A DNA stretch of 45,145 nt from Deltaproteobacteria bacterium (GTDB lineage: Bacteria; Desulfobacterota; Syntrophobacteria; BM002): assembly GCA_020353155.1 (NCBI GenBank), contig CP070689.1, positions 1,661,086 to 1,706,230 on the forward strand, read 5' to 3'. The number at the start of each line of letters is the position of its first letter. The stretch's first letter is position 1. The notes under the pieces were generated by a model. That model saw nothing but the letters and a program-made list of their open reading frames with translations, ran no database searches and was not told where the DNA came from. The position numbers and the translations under genes are program-made. Of the stretch, positions 1-10,200 are shown one piece after another.

Positions 1-186
1 AAAAAACCTGTTTCTTCACCAGAAAACTATCTTTACTAGGCACTAGACACTGGATCATTTCTCAATTCGCATTTAGCATTTCGCATTTGTCATTTTGTTT
101 ATTAATGACATCTCTTTCCTAACTCTCTTTCGAATGCGCGATGAAAAATGAGAAATGACAAATGTGAAATATAAAGGTGCCTAGTA
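1..186. repeat. Dispersed inverted-repeat element, left copy
   Basis: This stretch is a near copy, in reverse orientation, of 42390-42582. The match begins at base 1 (AAAAAACCTGTTT) and runs to the GTGCCTAGTAC-like end near 186, roughly 90 percent by eye, with one 8-bp gap where the other copy has an extra TAGGCACT unit. The element is also internally self-complementary: ATTTCGCATTTGTCATT near 76-92 faces AATGACAAATGTGAAAT near 145-161. It looks like a small non-coding hairpin or MITE-like repeat. No coding potential was seen. Confidence 0.8.
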
Positions 187-225
187 CTTACAATCTAGTG
201 GGCAGATCGCATAGGAGGTATCATC

Positions 226-2253
226 ATGGCACCTGACTCAGTTAGCCAATTGGACTGCATCCTCAGGCCCAAGAGTGTGGCGGTCATTGGAGCATCCACC
301 AGCCCTGACAAGCTGGGCCATGAGATTCTGAAAAACATTTTGGATGGCGGCTTCAAGGGGACCGTTTATCCCATCAATCCCAAAGCTGATGCAATCCTCG
401 ACCTTCCCTGCCATGGAAACGTCAAGGATCTGCAGGAGCCGCCCGATCTGGCCGTACTCATAATACCGGCCCGCTTCGTCCCTCAGGCTGTGCAGGATTG
501 TGGTGAGACAGGTGTCAAGGGTGCGGTCATCATTACTGGCGGATTCAGCGAGGCTGGACCAGAAGGTGAAGAATTGCAGAACCAGACAGCTGAATTAGCG
601 CGCAAGTATGGGGTGAGGCTCATCGGACCCAACTGCCAGGGGGTTAACAATCCCCACCACCCAATCTGCGCTTCCTGGCCCCTGCTCACCTATCGCGGCA
701 AGGTAGCGGTGATCTCCCAGAGCGGCACCGTGGGAGCCGCCATGATGGACTGGTTTTCCGAAGAGAAGCTCGGCGTTTCAAGTTTTGTTAGTATGGGCAA
801 CCGGGCCGACGTGGATGAGGCCGATCTCATCGACTACTTCAACCAAGATGACAACACTGAGGTTATCGCAGCTTACATAGAGGGGATAAAGCGGGCTGAT
901 CGGTTCGTGGAAGTAATGGATAGGTTGCAAAAACCTTTAGTTGTGCTTAAATCCGGCCGCACGCCCAAGGGCAAGATTGCCGCAGAATCACACACCAAAG
1001 CCCTTGCTGGTGCAGATGCCATCTACGATTCCCTTTTCGAAAGACACAATGTTTGCCGGGCCTACACCATCGAGGAGTTCTACGACTACGCCAAGGCAAC
1101 CGCTTACCTCAAACCCCCAAAAGGCAACAAGATTCTTTTCATCACCACCTCTGGCGGCGCCGCTATCCTTGCCACCGATCAGGCCGAACAGGAAGGAATT
1201 GACGCCGCTCCTTTGCCTGCAAAAGTGGCAGAGGCCATTACTCCTCTAATACCAGCCCATGCCATAAAGGCCAACCCAATAGACCTCACCGGCGATGCCA
1301 CCGCCAAGATGTTTGGAGAGGTTATCCGAGAAACTAGGGATCATTTCGACACCCTGGGGGTGATTTTTGGGGATCCGGTGGAAGGTGCTTCAGAAGTCGT
1401 GACTCCTGGGGCCAATGAACTGGTGATCTTTCTGGGCGGAGCCGATGTAGAAAGACGGGAGCGTGAGCTCATGCATCTAAAGGGGATACCAGTATTTCCT
1501 ACCCCAGAACGGGGTGTCAAGGCACTGGCTCAAGTCCTGGACCGCAGTACCCTTGCCCCACCCGAAAAACCTACCTTGACCCTTGATGCAGCTGGGAGGC
1601 AGTTGCCGCCCCACGAAGCCCTTTCGCTCATTGCTGAACAGGGTTTGAACTGCACTCCTTTCGGCCTCGCCGATAGCCCCAGCAGGGCCAGCGAAATTGC
1701 TCAACAGCAGGGATTCCCTGTAGCTCTTAAAATCAGTTCCCCCGACATAGTGCACAAAAGCGATGCTGGCGGGGTCGTACTGAACCTGGACACTCCTGAA
1801 GCAGTAGAAAAAGGTTACGGCCAAGTAATAGACAGAGTTCGCAAAGGTTTTCCCCAGGCAACTATAGATGGCGTTTTGGTAAATAAGATGGCCCCGCCTG
1901 GTCAGGAAGTCATCATAGGCATGAACCGCGATCCCCAGTTTGGCCCAATCATCCTTTTTGGGCTTGGAGGCGTCCTGGTGGAGATCTTCCGCGACGTGGC
2001 ACTCCGCCATCTACCTCTCAGTCGAGAGGATGCCTTGGATATGATCCAAGAAATTAAAGGATATCAAATACTTGCTGGCTATAGAGGGCAACCAGTAGTG
2101 AATCTCCAACCTCTGGCCGACTGCTTACTAACGATTGCCCAGCTAGCCCAAAAGTATCCAAAAATAGTGGAAATTGATTTGAACCCGGTGTTCGCATACC
2201 CAGAAGGAATCTTGGTGGCAGACGCTAGGATCATCTTGGAGGAGGATAACTGA
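226..2253 (+). CDS. Acetate/acyl-CoA ligase (ADP-forming), fused alpha-beta chains
   Basis: The product (675 aa) interconverts an acyl-CoA, ADP and phosphate with the free acid, CoA and ATP, giving substrate-level ATP in many anaerobes. The N-terminal half is a CoA-binding/succinyl-CoA-ligase-like alpha part (VAVIGAST near residue 18, GPNCQGV near 138, VISQSGTVG near 164). The SHTKALAG motif near 258 holds the expected catalytic His, although the usual Gly after Thr is Lys. The C-terminal third is an ATP-grasp beta part (ALKISSPDIVHKSDAGGV near 500). The length is typical of fused AcdAB-type enzymes. AGGAGG lies 8-9 nt before the ATG. The gene stands alone, with a repeat upstream and 117 bp to the next gene. 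The acyl substrate cannot be read from the sequence. Confidence 0.9.
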   Translation: MAPDSVSQLDCILRPKSVAVIGASTSPDKLGHEILKNILDGGFKGTVYPINPKADAILDLPCHGNVKDLQEPPDLAVLIIPARFVPQAVQDCGETGVKGAVIITGGFSEAGPEGEELQNQTAELARKYGVRLIGPNCQGVNNPHHPICASWPLLTYRGKVAVISQSGTVGAAMMDWFSEEKLGVSSFVSMGNRADVDEADLIDYFNQDDNTEVIAAYIEGIKRADRFVEVMDRLQKPLVVLKSGRTPKGKIAAESHTKALAGADAIYDSLFERHNVCRAYTIEEFYDYAKATAYLKPPKGNKILFITTSGGAAILATDQAEQEGIDAAPLPAKVAEAITPLIPAHAIKANPIDLTGDATAKMFGEVIRETRDHFDTLGVIFGDPVEGASEVVTPGANELVIFLGGADVERRERELMHLKGIPVFPTPERGVKALAQVLDRSTLAPPEKPTLTLDAAGRQLPPHEALSLIAEQGLNCTPFGLADSPSRASEIAQQQGFPVALKISSPDIVHKSDAGGVVLNLDTPEAVEKGYGQVIDRVRKGFPQATIDGVLVNKMAPPGQEVIIGMNRDPQFGPIILFGLGGVLVEIFRDVALRHLPLSREDALDMIQEIKGYQILAGYRGQPVVNLQPLADCLLTIAQLAQKYPKIVEIDLNPVFAYPEGILVADARIILEEDN

Positions 2254-2370
2254 TTATTTTTGTGGTAAGCCATAGTAATATTTTGATAAAATAGATCTAC
2301 CAACTAAAAGCAATGGCTATAGGCACTGTCGGCTGCCGGCCCTGATGCACCTCTGGATCTGCTCGGAGCT

Positions 2371-3333
2371 GTGTCCCGGCAGAAAGGCAAGAGGATGACG
2401 ATCCCTCACTGGCTCATCGTTAGGCTCAAAAACCAGTATCCCATGCTCCACTATATGACTGAGCGCACCTTTGGAGTAGAGATCGAGTTTTACGGCCTGG
2501 AATACGTTCTCACCCCTCCAGATGCTGGAATTATTAAGCCTTACAACATCTCCTCCAGGGCCAGAGACGGGAGAAGTTTCTCCCAGCTCTACCGGCAATC
2601 CAAGATTAACCTTGGTACCAATAGGAATGCGTGGCACTTCGAGGAAGACACCTCGGTTAGAGGCAGGCTTCGCACCCGCTACGGCGCCGAACTCATTAGT
2701 CCAATACTTACCGGTATCGAAGGTCTGGTAGAAGTTTATCAAGCTTTCCTGTTTTTAAATGAGATCGAAGGAGTGGATATTGACGAGAGTTGCGGCTTCC
2801 ACGTTCATCACGGAGTCGATTCTGGGTTGTACACCTGTGAACAACTCAAAAAGTTAGTGAGGATCGTCCACCCCATGGAAAAACTCTTTTACCTTCTAAT
2901 CCCGGGAGAACGACAAAACCGAACAACCTGTCGTCCCATGGAAATTGATGTGAATGCATTTCTGCAGGAATGTGATCCCGTTTGTGGACCAAAGAACTGC
3001 CGTCTAAAGAGACTCTGGTATTCACCTGAAAACCGTTATGATCCCGAGCTAGCAAAACACCCCCGTTATGACAAGACTCGCTATCACGGTCTGAATCTGC
3101 ACTCATATTGGTTTCGTTCCACCATCGAATTTCGCTACCACTCAGCCGTGCTCCACCACATTGACGAAGCCATGCAGTGGATCATCTTCAGCCAGTTTCT
3201 TGTTGAGATGAGCCAAGGAAACATACCGGCAATCCACTTTCATGGCGATGGCAACAAATGGCTGCAGACTCTCTACGTGATTTACCACGATCTGGGCTAT
3301 TCTGACCTCATCCAAAGTATGTATTCTAATTAA
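2371..3333 (+). CDS. Putative amidoligase (Amidoligase_2-like, glutamine synthetase fold)
   Basis: The protein carries the blocks I associate with the amidoligase_2 family: FGVEIEFYG near residue 35, WHFEEDTSV near 90, YGAELISPIL near 107, CGFHVHHGVDS near 141 and TIEFRYHSAVLHHIDEAMQW near 250. Members are predicted to form amide bonds between a carboxylate and an amine using ATP, and in proteobacteria they neighbour class II glutamine amidotransferases. Two such genes follow here on the same strand. The substrate is unknown. The start is uncertain: GTG at 2371 gives 320 aa and ATG at 2395 gives 312 aa, while ATGs at 2443 and 2455 lie just before the first conserved block. No strong ribosome binding site settles it. 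Confidence 0.8.
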   Translation: MSRQKGKRMTIPHWLIVRLKNQYPMLHYMTERTFGVEIEFYGLEYVLTPPDAGIIKPYNISSRARDGRSFSQLYRQSKINLGTNRNAWHFEEDTSVRGRLRTRYGAELISPILTGIEGLVEVYQAFLFLNEIEGVDIDESCGFHVHHGVDSGLYTCEQLKKLVRIVHPMEKLFYLLIPGERQNRTTCRPMEIDVNAFLQECDPVCGPKNCRLKRLWYSPENRYDPELAKHPRYDKTRYHGLNLHSYWFRSTIEFRYHSAVLHHIDEAMQWIIFSQFLVEMSQGNIPAIHFHGDGNKWLQTLYVIYHDLGYSDLIQSMYSN

Positions 3334-3412
3334 GCGAAGCGAAATTTCTTCTGCCACCTTGAAATTCACCTGTCCAACTCCCGCTAGCAGTCGACCTGAT
3401 GTTATAGGGTTA

Positions 3413-3441
3413 AGTACTAAAGCTAGGCAAAGCTCAGTACT
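3413..3441 (+). other. Inverted repeat between amidoligase and first amidotransferase
   Basis: AGTACT at 3413-3418 pairs with AGTACT at 3436-3441, and inner AGCT segments extend the stem with single-base bulges. No T-run follows, so it is not a typical terminator. It could be an operator or a leader hairpin for the amidotransferase gene that starts 32 bp downstream. Confidence 0.45.
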
Positions 3442-3473
3442 GCAACATTAATTTAATTAGAATAGGGACAAAC

Positions 3474-4232
3474 ATGTGTGACATCTTTGCTCTCTCGGCA
3501 GGCTATAACTACACCGCCAAGGATTATCTTCCTATTTTTGCCGAAAAGGCTAAACAGAATATGAATGGCTGGGGCATCGGGTTTTTCCGAAATGGTAATG
3601 CCTTCGTGGAAAAATCATCCGAGCGAGTCATGATCGGTGATCAAGTACACGAGGGCTTCCAGCGATTGGCCCGGGTTATTGACAGCCGGATTATCATCTC
3701 GCACATAAGCTGTCCTCTGAGCGGCGGCAGCCATAGTGCTCACAACAATCCTTTCTCCCTGTCTTTTTTGGACCACACCTGGCTCTTTGTTAATGTGGGC
3801 AAAGACCAGGATATCGAACAATACCAGACTGTCAATAAGCCCCGTCTGGAAGCTGAGGTCAATGCTGCCAGGATCTTTGAGTATCTTAGGGACCATTTGC
3901 TGGCTCGCATAAATAGCTATCCTTATGGGAGCCTTTACGGGGCTCTCCGCGATGTTATCCGTGAGCTCTTATCCGACTACCCCGGATTTTACACCTTTTT
4001 CCTGGCCAATGAATCAGTGCTCTTTGGATTCTCCAACTTCCGTCGACTTCTTTTGATGAAAAAAGCCGAAACCATTGGAGATATCCTGATTATCACCTCA
4101 GTCAAAGAACGGCTCAGTCCAGGGGGATGGGTACCCATCAATCCTGACAAGGAATCTCTGGGCAAGCTAATGGTTATCGCCGGTCCGGATGTGTTGTATC
4201 TGGGCGACATTAAAAATACGCTCGGCGCATAG
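3474..4232 (+). CDS. Class II glutamine amidotransferase paralog with degenerate active site
   Basis: This 252-aa protein aligns without gaps for at least 140 residues with the product of 4354-5100, so the pair arose by duplication. The fold belongs to the GATase_4 (YafJ-like) Ntn-hydrolase group: Cys2 follows Met1 directly and NGWGIGFF (31-38) is present. Other glutaminase positions are changed relative to the sister copy: Arg79 is Ser, Thr82 is Leu, His92 is Asn, the HNG oxyanion motif (107-109) reads NVG, and Asp130 is Asn. In GlmS-type enzymes the equivalent Arg, Thr, Asn and Asp bind glutamine or form the oxyanion hole. I infer a non-glutaminase or altered-substrate partner, perhaps a structural or ammonia-channel subunit. 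The frame is intact, so it is not an obvious pseudogene. Confidence 0.85.
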   Translation: MCDIFALSAGYNYTAKDYLPIFAEKAKQNMNGWGIGFFRNGNAFVEKSSERVMIGDQVHEGFQRLARVIDSRIIISHISCPLSGGSHSAHNNPFSLSFLDHTWLFVNVGKDQDIEQYQTVNKPRLEAEVNAARIFEYLRDHLLARINSYPYGSLYGALRDVIRELLSDYPGFYTFFLANESVLFGFSNFRRLLLMKKAETIGDILIITSVKERLSPGGWVPINPDKESLGKLMVIAGPDVLYLGDIKNTLGA

Positions 4233-4285
4233 AGCATAGGGAAAATCAAGCTGGCAGCAACTTTTCATTGGCGGTAAGAGTTTTT

Positions 4286-4314
4286 AGCTGTCAGCTGCAA
4301 GTTGTCAGCTGCAG
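4286..4314. repeat. Short degenerate repeat between the amidotransferase paralogs
   Basis: GCTGTCAGCTGCAAGTTG is followed by a second GTCAGCTGCAG unit. It belongs to a word family (CTGTCAGC) that also appears near 30493-30530. It lies in the 121-bp gap between the two paralogs. Confidence 0.5.
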
Positions 4315-4353
4315 GCTCTAACTCAGCGCTCTGCGGCAAACGAAGTGAGCAAC

Positions 4354-5100
4354 ATGTGCGATTTATTTGTTCTCTCGGCGGGAAAAGATTATTCCGCCCC
4401 CAAATCTTTGCCCCTTTTCGCCAAACAAGCGAAAAAAAACATGGATGGCTGGGGTATAGGGTACTTCAAGAAATATAGAGCTTTTGTGGAAAAATCGGCA
4501 GACAGGGCCTATGTGGCCGGCCGGGTTCACGACGGCTTTCAGAGGCTTGCTCGGGTAGTTAACAGTAGGATCATCCTCTGCCATGTCCGTCTTCAAACCA
4601 GTGGCCCGGTGGATGAGTGCCACGCCCATCCCTTTATCCTCGAATTCGGCGGCCACAATTGGCTTTTTGCCCATAATGGTAAAGCTCCCGAGGTCGAAGA
4701 TTACCATACCTTGGGCTCTCCCATAGAGGGTGCTAAAAGTGATTCAGCCAGAGCTTTCGAGTATTTGCGGGACCGGGTGACCTCCCATTTTCAAAGGCCC
4801 CCTCAACCCTTGCCGGCGTTATTCGGAGCTTTACACCAGAGTACGGCGCAACTTTTAGAAGATTATCCCGGCAACTATAACTATCTGTTAACCAACGGCT
4901 GGGTTCTCTTTGCCTTCACCAATCATCGCCAGTTTATGATGTTGAAAAGAAGCAGGAAATTGGAAGGCGGCCTAATCCTTACCACCCTGGAGCGTGGCCT
5001 TAGTGATGAGAACTGGATGAGGCTAGCAAAAAGCACCAACAGGCAAGGACTCCTTCTGATGATCTCCGGAACAGATATAATCTACCAGGAAGCGCTCTAG
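4354..5100 (+). CDS. Class II glutamine amidotransferase (GATase_4/YafJ-like)
   Basis: This 248-aa enzyme should hydrolyse glutamine and supply ammonia to a partner synthase, most likely the amidoligase encoded at 2371-3333. The nucleophile Cys2, the DGWGIGYF block (31-38), CHVRLQTSG (Arg79, Thr82), HAHPF (90-94), AHNG (106-109) and Asp130 are all present, as expected for an active glutaminase. I chose ATG 4354 rather than the in-frame GTG at 4345 because the catalytic Cys must follow the initiator Met so that it becomes the N-terminus after processing. The ribosome binding site is weak. It is the sister copy of the degenerate paralog just upstream. Confidence 0.88.
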   Translation: MCDLFVLSAGKDYSAPKSLPLFAKQAKKNMDGWGIGYFKKYRAFVEKSADRAYVAGRVHDGFQRLARVVNSRIILCHVRLQTSGPVDECHAHPFILEFGGHNWLFAHNGKAPEVEDYHTLGSPIEGAKSDSARAFEYLRDRVTSHFQRPPQPLPALFGALHQSTAQLLEDYPGNYNYLLTNGWVLFAFTNHRQFMMLKRSRKLEGGLILTTLERGLSDENWMRLAKSTNRQGLLLMISGTDIIYQEAL

Positions 5101-5245
5101 TAAGCTCCAATAAAAAGTCCAATTCACCCTGCATATAAAGCTCACCGGGCAGCCATATTACTCATCTTCTTTCCTCTAACACATTGATCTAACTAAATTT
5201 AGCAAAAATATTACCCATTTTATACCGGATAAGAAATGGGTAAGA

Positions 5246-6091
5246 TTACCAGAGGCGGCGGGCTAGGGGATGTTGAGTTCGAGGGATAAAGTGAATTGCC
5301 TGCTGCTCGCAGTAGCTCCGGCACACACCACAGCCGTAGCAGCGAAGGGGGTCGATAAAGGCAACTTTGCGGGCCGCCACAAAGCTGATGGCGCCGAACT
5401 GGCAGGCCGAAAGGCAAGCTCGGCAGCCACTGCAGATATCCTCGGAAGTCTGGGCCACATACTCTCCGCGAAAAAAAAGATGAAAGCCGTAACGATCAGT
5501 GAGCAGAGCCAGGCAATCTGCTCGATCGCAGTTGCACAGTCCTCCGATGAAGGGTGTTTTAAAAGTCCAGAGGGAGTGTATTAAGGACTCCCTTTCATAG
5601 GCTCGCAACAAAGTCATTGCTTCATCTTTGCTCACACGTTCGAAGAGATCCACGTCCGGCCCTGGACGAAAGGTCTCAAGGAAAGCTTCTTTTATATCTA
5701 GAAGCTTTTCAGGATCCAGGCTAAGACCAAAACAGTAGCGGGCGTTATTATTTCCAGTGCTGTTTTTTCGGCAGATACAGGGCAGCCTGACAATCGAGCC
5801 AGCCAGAGTCAAAACTTCTTCCAGATCTTCCAGGGGCACCACCTGGCCAAAATGGTCTTTACGATAGCGTCGCTCGTAAAACCAGTAACAGAGCTGTCTC
5901 AACCATGAAGGTGATTTGAGCCCCAAGTGGAATTTCTTTTCCAACTCAGCCACATGGCCGTTGCCAACATCCAGGATGAAATCTTTGATATATTGACGCC
6001 TCTGCAGGTCAGCCAGCAGATCCTCAGAATAATGCTCTGCTTTCAGATACCACTTTTTTCCTTCGCCATGCTGATGACAGAACTTACACAT
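5246..6091 (-). CDS. 4Fe-4S ferredoxin-domain protein
   Basis: The 281-aa protein ends in two consecutive ferredoxin motifs, CSGCRACLSAC near residue 220 and CYGCGVCRSYC near 251, typical of a pair of [4Fe-4S] clusters. More cysteines occur at the start (MCKFC), in LPCICR near 104 and in CNCDRADC near 188, so extra metal sites are possible. There is no signal peptide or membrane segment, so it should be cytoplasmic. It is the gene after purQ on the same strand with a 110-bp gap, so co-transcription is possible but a purine role is not implied. The family function is unknown to me; electron transfer is the safe inference. Confidence 0.75.
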   Translation of the reverse strand: MCKFCHQHGEGKKWYLKAEHYSEDLLADLQRRQYIKDFILDVGNGHVAELEKKFHLGLKSPSWLRQLCYWFYERRYRKDHFGQVVPLEDLEEVLTLAGSIVRLPCICRKNSTGNNNARYCFGLSLDPEKLLDIKEAFLETFRPGPDVDLFERVSKDEAMTLLRAYERESLIHSLWTFKTPFIGGLCNCDRADCLALLTDRYGFHLFFRGEYVAQTSEDICSGCRACLSACQFGAISFVAARKVAFIDPLRCYGCGVCRSYCEQQAIHFIPRTQHPLARRLW

Positions 6092-6201
6092 AAACTTTTA
6101 AAAACCCCTCGCCCCTGCTTCCCTGGGCAATAACTTGTCGAGCAAAACAACATTATTTACCCAAAAGCGGTTTGACCAGAAATGGGTAATAGAGGTCGGG
6201 T

Positions 6202-7068
6202 TCATTTAAAGTACTCGACAGCGTTGCGGAAAATCTTTATGCCGTAGCCTTCTTGGGGATAGGGTTCCCGGCGGCGACGATAATGCTCCTTCTGGCGGGT
6301 CCAATCCGGGTGGTTGGTCCAGTGAATGAAAGCCTCCGTATGGGGCATTATGCCAAATACCCTTCCGGTAGAATCGCAGATGCCGGCGATATCTTTTAAG
6401 GAGCCATTCGGATTTTCGGGAAAACTACCGTTGGCGGCCCTACCCTCGCTGTCGGCATAACGGACTACAACCTGATTATTTTTTTCAAGATTCTTGATAA
6501 CCCTTTCCTCGGCGTAGAACTTGCCCTCCCCGTGGCGAACCGGTAGCTCCAAATTTTCCAGTCCCTGGGTGAACACACATGGCGAACTTGTCTCTACTTT
6601 GAGGTGGACCCATTGGTCACGAAAACTACCGCAGTCGTTGCCGATAAGGGCCACCTTACGGGAGCGATAATCGCCGTCTAAACCAGGCAGCAATCCCAGG
6701 TTCACCATGGCTTGAAATCCATTACAGATGCCTATAACCAGATTTCCTTTTTCGATGAAGCTGAGTATTTCTTCGCCCATGTTGTACAACAGCTTGCTGG
6801 CAAAAATTACCCCGGCACCGTGGTCGTCACCCCAGGAAAAACCGCCGATAAAGGCAAAAATCTGATAGTCGTCCAAACGGGCAACCTCACCGATTTCTTC
6901 ACCCATGAGAAGCTGGTTGATGTGTACTCTTCTGGCCTCGGCCCCAGCCAATTCAAGTGCATAGGCGGTCTCCCAATCGCAGTTCAAACCAAAGCCCGTT
7001 AGAACCAGAGCCTTCGGGGAGCTCCGAATGCGGGGTATAGGAGCTGCAATGTTTTTCTTTTTAGCCAT
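6202..7068 (-). CDS. purQ: Phosphoribosylformylglycinamidine synthase, glutaminase subunit PurQ
   Basis: PurQ (288 aa) is the class I glutamine amidotransferase of FGAM synthase, releasing ammonia for PurL in step four of purine synthesis. The nucleophile elbow GICNGFQAM (Cys near residue 115) and PHTEAF (catalytic His and Glu near 242-244) are present, as is the early GFGLNCDWETAYA block. It is somewhat longer than the short Bacillus-type PurQ of about 227 aa, with an N-terminal extension and a C-terminal tail rich in Arg. It follows purSL on the same strand after a 157-bp gap filled with degenerate repeats. Confidence 0.95.
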   Translation of the reverse strand: MAKKKNIAAPIPRIRSSPKALVLTGFGLNCDWETAYALELAGAEARRVHINQLLMGEEIGEVARLDDYQIFAFIGGFSWGDDHGAGVIFASKLLYNMGEEILSFIEKGNLVIGICNGFQAMVNLGLLPGLDGDYRSRKVALIGNDCGSFRDQWVHLKVETSSPCVFTQGLENLELPVRHGEGKFYAEERVIKNLEKNNQVVVRYADSEGRAANGSFPENPNGSLKDIAGICDSTGRVFGIMPHTEAFIHWTNHPDWTRQKEHYRRRREPYPQEGYGIKIFRNAVEYFK

Positions 7069-7225
7069 AACGTCCGTCGTTCAAGTCGCTCAATCGTTCG
7101 CCTTCGGCGAACTCGTTCAACCCGTTGAAATCGTAAGAGCTCAAGTAGCCAGAAAAAAGTACAGTCTTTATGTTTTTGCCTCCTGGATTCTGACTCCTGA
7201 CTCCTTACTCTATGCCCTATGCCTT
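7069..7225. repeat. Degenerate repeats in the purSL-purQ gap
   Basis: The gap holds three word families seen elsewhere in the window: GTTCAAGTCGCTCAATCG near 7079 (also 43976 and 44968), GACTCCTGACTCCT near 7190, and CTATGCCCTATGCC near 7210. A local inverted repeat GTTCGCCTTCGGCGAAC lies near 7096-7112. Confidence 0.6.
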
Positions 7226-10200
7226 TTACAGATTAGCGAAAGTCTTCTTCCAGGCCGTTTTGAGCTGCTGCAGGCCAACATTGAGGATAACCTTACCAGA
7301 CAAGCCCCGAATTTTTAGTTTCTTTATTTTCGTCACTCGGCCACAGCAGGCGTATGGCAAACCTTTGAATTTCTCTTCAAATCGAGCCCTGTCTTCCGGC
7401 GCAACAGTTACAATAAATCGTCCTGCCGACTCGGAATATAGTAAGACATCATCCCGTTTGACTCCCTCCGCAGGAACTCTAGCCAGTTCCACGTCCAAAC
7501 CAAGGCCGCCAGCCATAGCCACCAAGGCCAAATGGACTCCCAGGCCCCCGCGGTAGATGCCATGGACTGAGGCAAACAGTTCGGCACCAATAGCTTCCTC
7601 CAAGGCCCGGTACAGAGGTAGCACCTCTTCAAGTCTCACCTGCGGCACCTTGAGTCCGGTATATCCGAATAAATCATAATACTCAGAGCCAGCCAACTCG
7701 TTTCGAGTGAATCCCAGAGCGTAGAGTAAGTCACCTTCCATTTTAGCGTCCATGGTGACGCAGCGCTGCACATCTTTAATTACGCTAGTGCCGGTAAACT
7801 GTAGGGTCTCCAGGCCGGAGACCTTGTGCCTTTCGCCGAAATATCCCTCCAGGTTTCCATCAACGTACATGCTGTCTTTACCGGAAAGGAGGGGTATACC
7901 AAAGCCGAGACAGTAATCTCTAAGGGCCCAGTTGGCTCGTACCAGTTGGGCCGCCTTCAGTTTGCCGTCGGGATTGCTCTCGGGATGATACTGAATGTTG
8001 GGCCAACAGAAATTGTCTACTCCTCCCAGGTGCTCTAGACTACCTCCAACGGCCAGTAGTCGTCTTACTGTTTCGTCTATGGTACAGGCAGCCATGTGGT
8101 AAGCGTCAATGCGAGAGTAGGTGGGGTTTAGTGCTTGGGCAGTGGCCAAACCCCTAAGGGAGTCGAGACGGGGGCGCAAAACCACGGCATCGTTGGGCAC
8201 AACTCTCTCAAGCCCCACCAAATGCTTGATCGCGCTCGTTCCTTGTACCTCGTGGTCGTATTGTCGAACTATCCATTCTTTGGAGCAGATGTTCGGGCGG
8301 CTTAGCATGGTGAGAAGAATTCGCCTGTGATCCTCGGGAGGACCAAGCACCGGTTCCCTGAGCCCTCTGTACTCCGGCGGCACCCATTCCGCTTCGAACT
8401 CCCATTGAGGGAATCCGGACTCTAACAAGTCCAAATCCACGTAGGCGCAGGTATTCCCCTGGTAAGTGATGTGCAACTTGCCGTCGTCCGTGTATTTACC
8501 TAAGACCGTGCTCTCGACCTCATGTTTCCGGGAAAGTTGCATGAAGCGCTTCAGATTTTCCGGTCTTATCGCCACGGTCATTCTTTCTTGGCTTTCAGAC
8601 ACCCAGATTTCCCAGAGATCCAGCCCTTCATATTTCAGCGGCACCTTGTCCAGCTCCACCAAGGCCCCCTGGGAGAACCTGGCTGACTCACCTATGGATG
8701 AAGAGAGCCCGCCGCCGCCGTTGTCTGTGATGAAAGCAATCAATCCCTCATCCCGAGCTTCCAAGAGGAAATCATGCATCTTTTTCTGAGTGTAGGGATC
8801 GCCTATCTGAACATGACCGGCAGGGGTATGCTCGCTATAAATTTCACTGGAAGCTGTCACCCCGTGGATACCATCTTTTCCTACCCGGCCGCCGCACATG
8901 ACTATCAAATCACCTGCTGTGGTTGTTTTTTCCTCGCACGGCGTTCCTGCAACAGTGGCCGGCATCAGTCCCAGGGCAGTGACAAAAACCAGACATTTTC
9001 CCATATAACCTTGATCGAAAAACACTTGACCGTAAGGAGTGGGAATGCCGCTTTTGTTGCCTCCATCCCGCACTCCTTCGATGACCCCGTCCAGTAGCCG
9101 TCGAGGATGGAGGTGGGGTTTGAGTGGGCCACCATAATCCCGGTAGCCGACGCAATAACCATAGGTGCCGGCAATCAGTTTTGAACCTTTGCCCGTTCCC
9201 ATGGGATCCCTATAGACCCCCACGATACCGGTCAGGGCACCGCCGTACGCTTCCATGTTGGAGGGGCTGTTGTGCGTTTCTCCTGTAATGACATAGTAGG
9301 TATCCTGGTCGAAGCGGGCCACTCCGGCATTGTCCCAAAGCACCGAGACAACCCAGCCCTTTCTTTGTTTCAGTTCTAGAGTGGGCGATTCGATACAGGT
9401 TTTGAATAGGTTGTCTACCACTTCGGTCTCGCCTGTGACCAGATCCCGATAAAAAAACTTACCCCGAAAGGTATTGTGGTTGCAGTGGTCGCTCCGCGCC
9501 TGGGAAATGTACTCCAACTCCACGTCCGTGGGATCAGCCAAGCCAACCTTGCTCCGGGCGGCACGCACCTCAGGTCGAAGGAAATAGGAACGAATTACTG
9601 GAATGTCGTTGGGATGGAGGGCAAGATTGCGCTCCTGACTCAAATTCTGTAATTCTTCATCACTTGCGATGGACAGGGTTGCCACCGAAGGCTCATGGGC
9701 AAGTCGAACCTTGGGCACGATGATGCCAATTCCCTCCTTGGCATGCCATTCTTCCCTGGAATAGATTCTCCACTGCTGGATCAGGTCATTGGCGAGAAGC
9801 TCTCTGGCGATCCGCTCCACCAACCTGTAGCCTCTTTTGTCACCAGCCAATCGCTGTCCTCGGAGAAGATAGAGTCGAGAGGTGTATGCAGCCTCACCAG
9901 GTTGGAACCTGATCTTGAAAAGATCTTCCATTGCTTCCACTGCAGTGCTTCCCTGATTGTCTCGCACTCCAGGACGGAAACCAACCCAGATTGCCCAATC
10001 AAAGTCAGTGGCCAGTGGCGCGAATGAAGATATGTGAGTGACCGGATTGGTAAAGATGCGGTGCCGAGCTGATTCTAGCTGATCTTTGCTGAGCTTGGCG
10101 TCTATGGTCAGGACATGAATGGTACGGACTTGGTCGAGATGGATATTAAAATAGTCCCGGGCTTTACGCCTGACTGCCTCTCCTTCGGCATCAAATAGTT

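Noticed and set aside
1477-2010. Antisense reading frame of 177 codons inside the acyl-CoA synthetase gene
   Set aside because: It lies wholly on the opposite strand of a well conserved gene and shows no family features; similar shadows occur under purSL, htpX and the activase.
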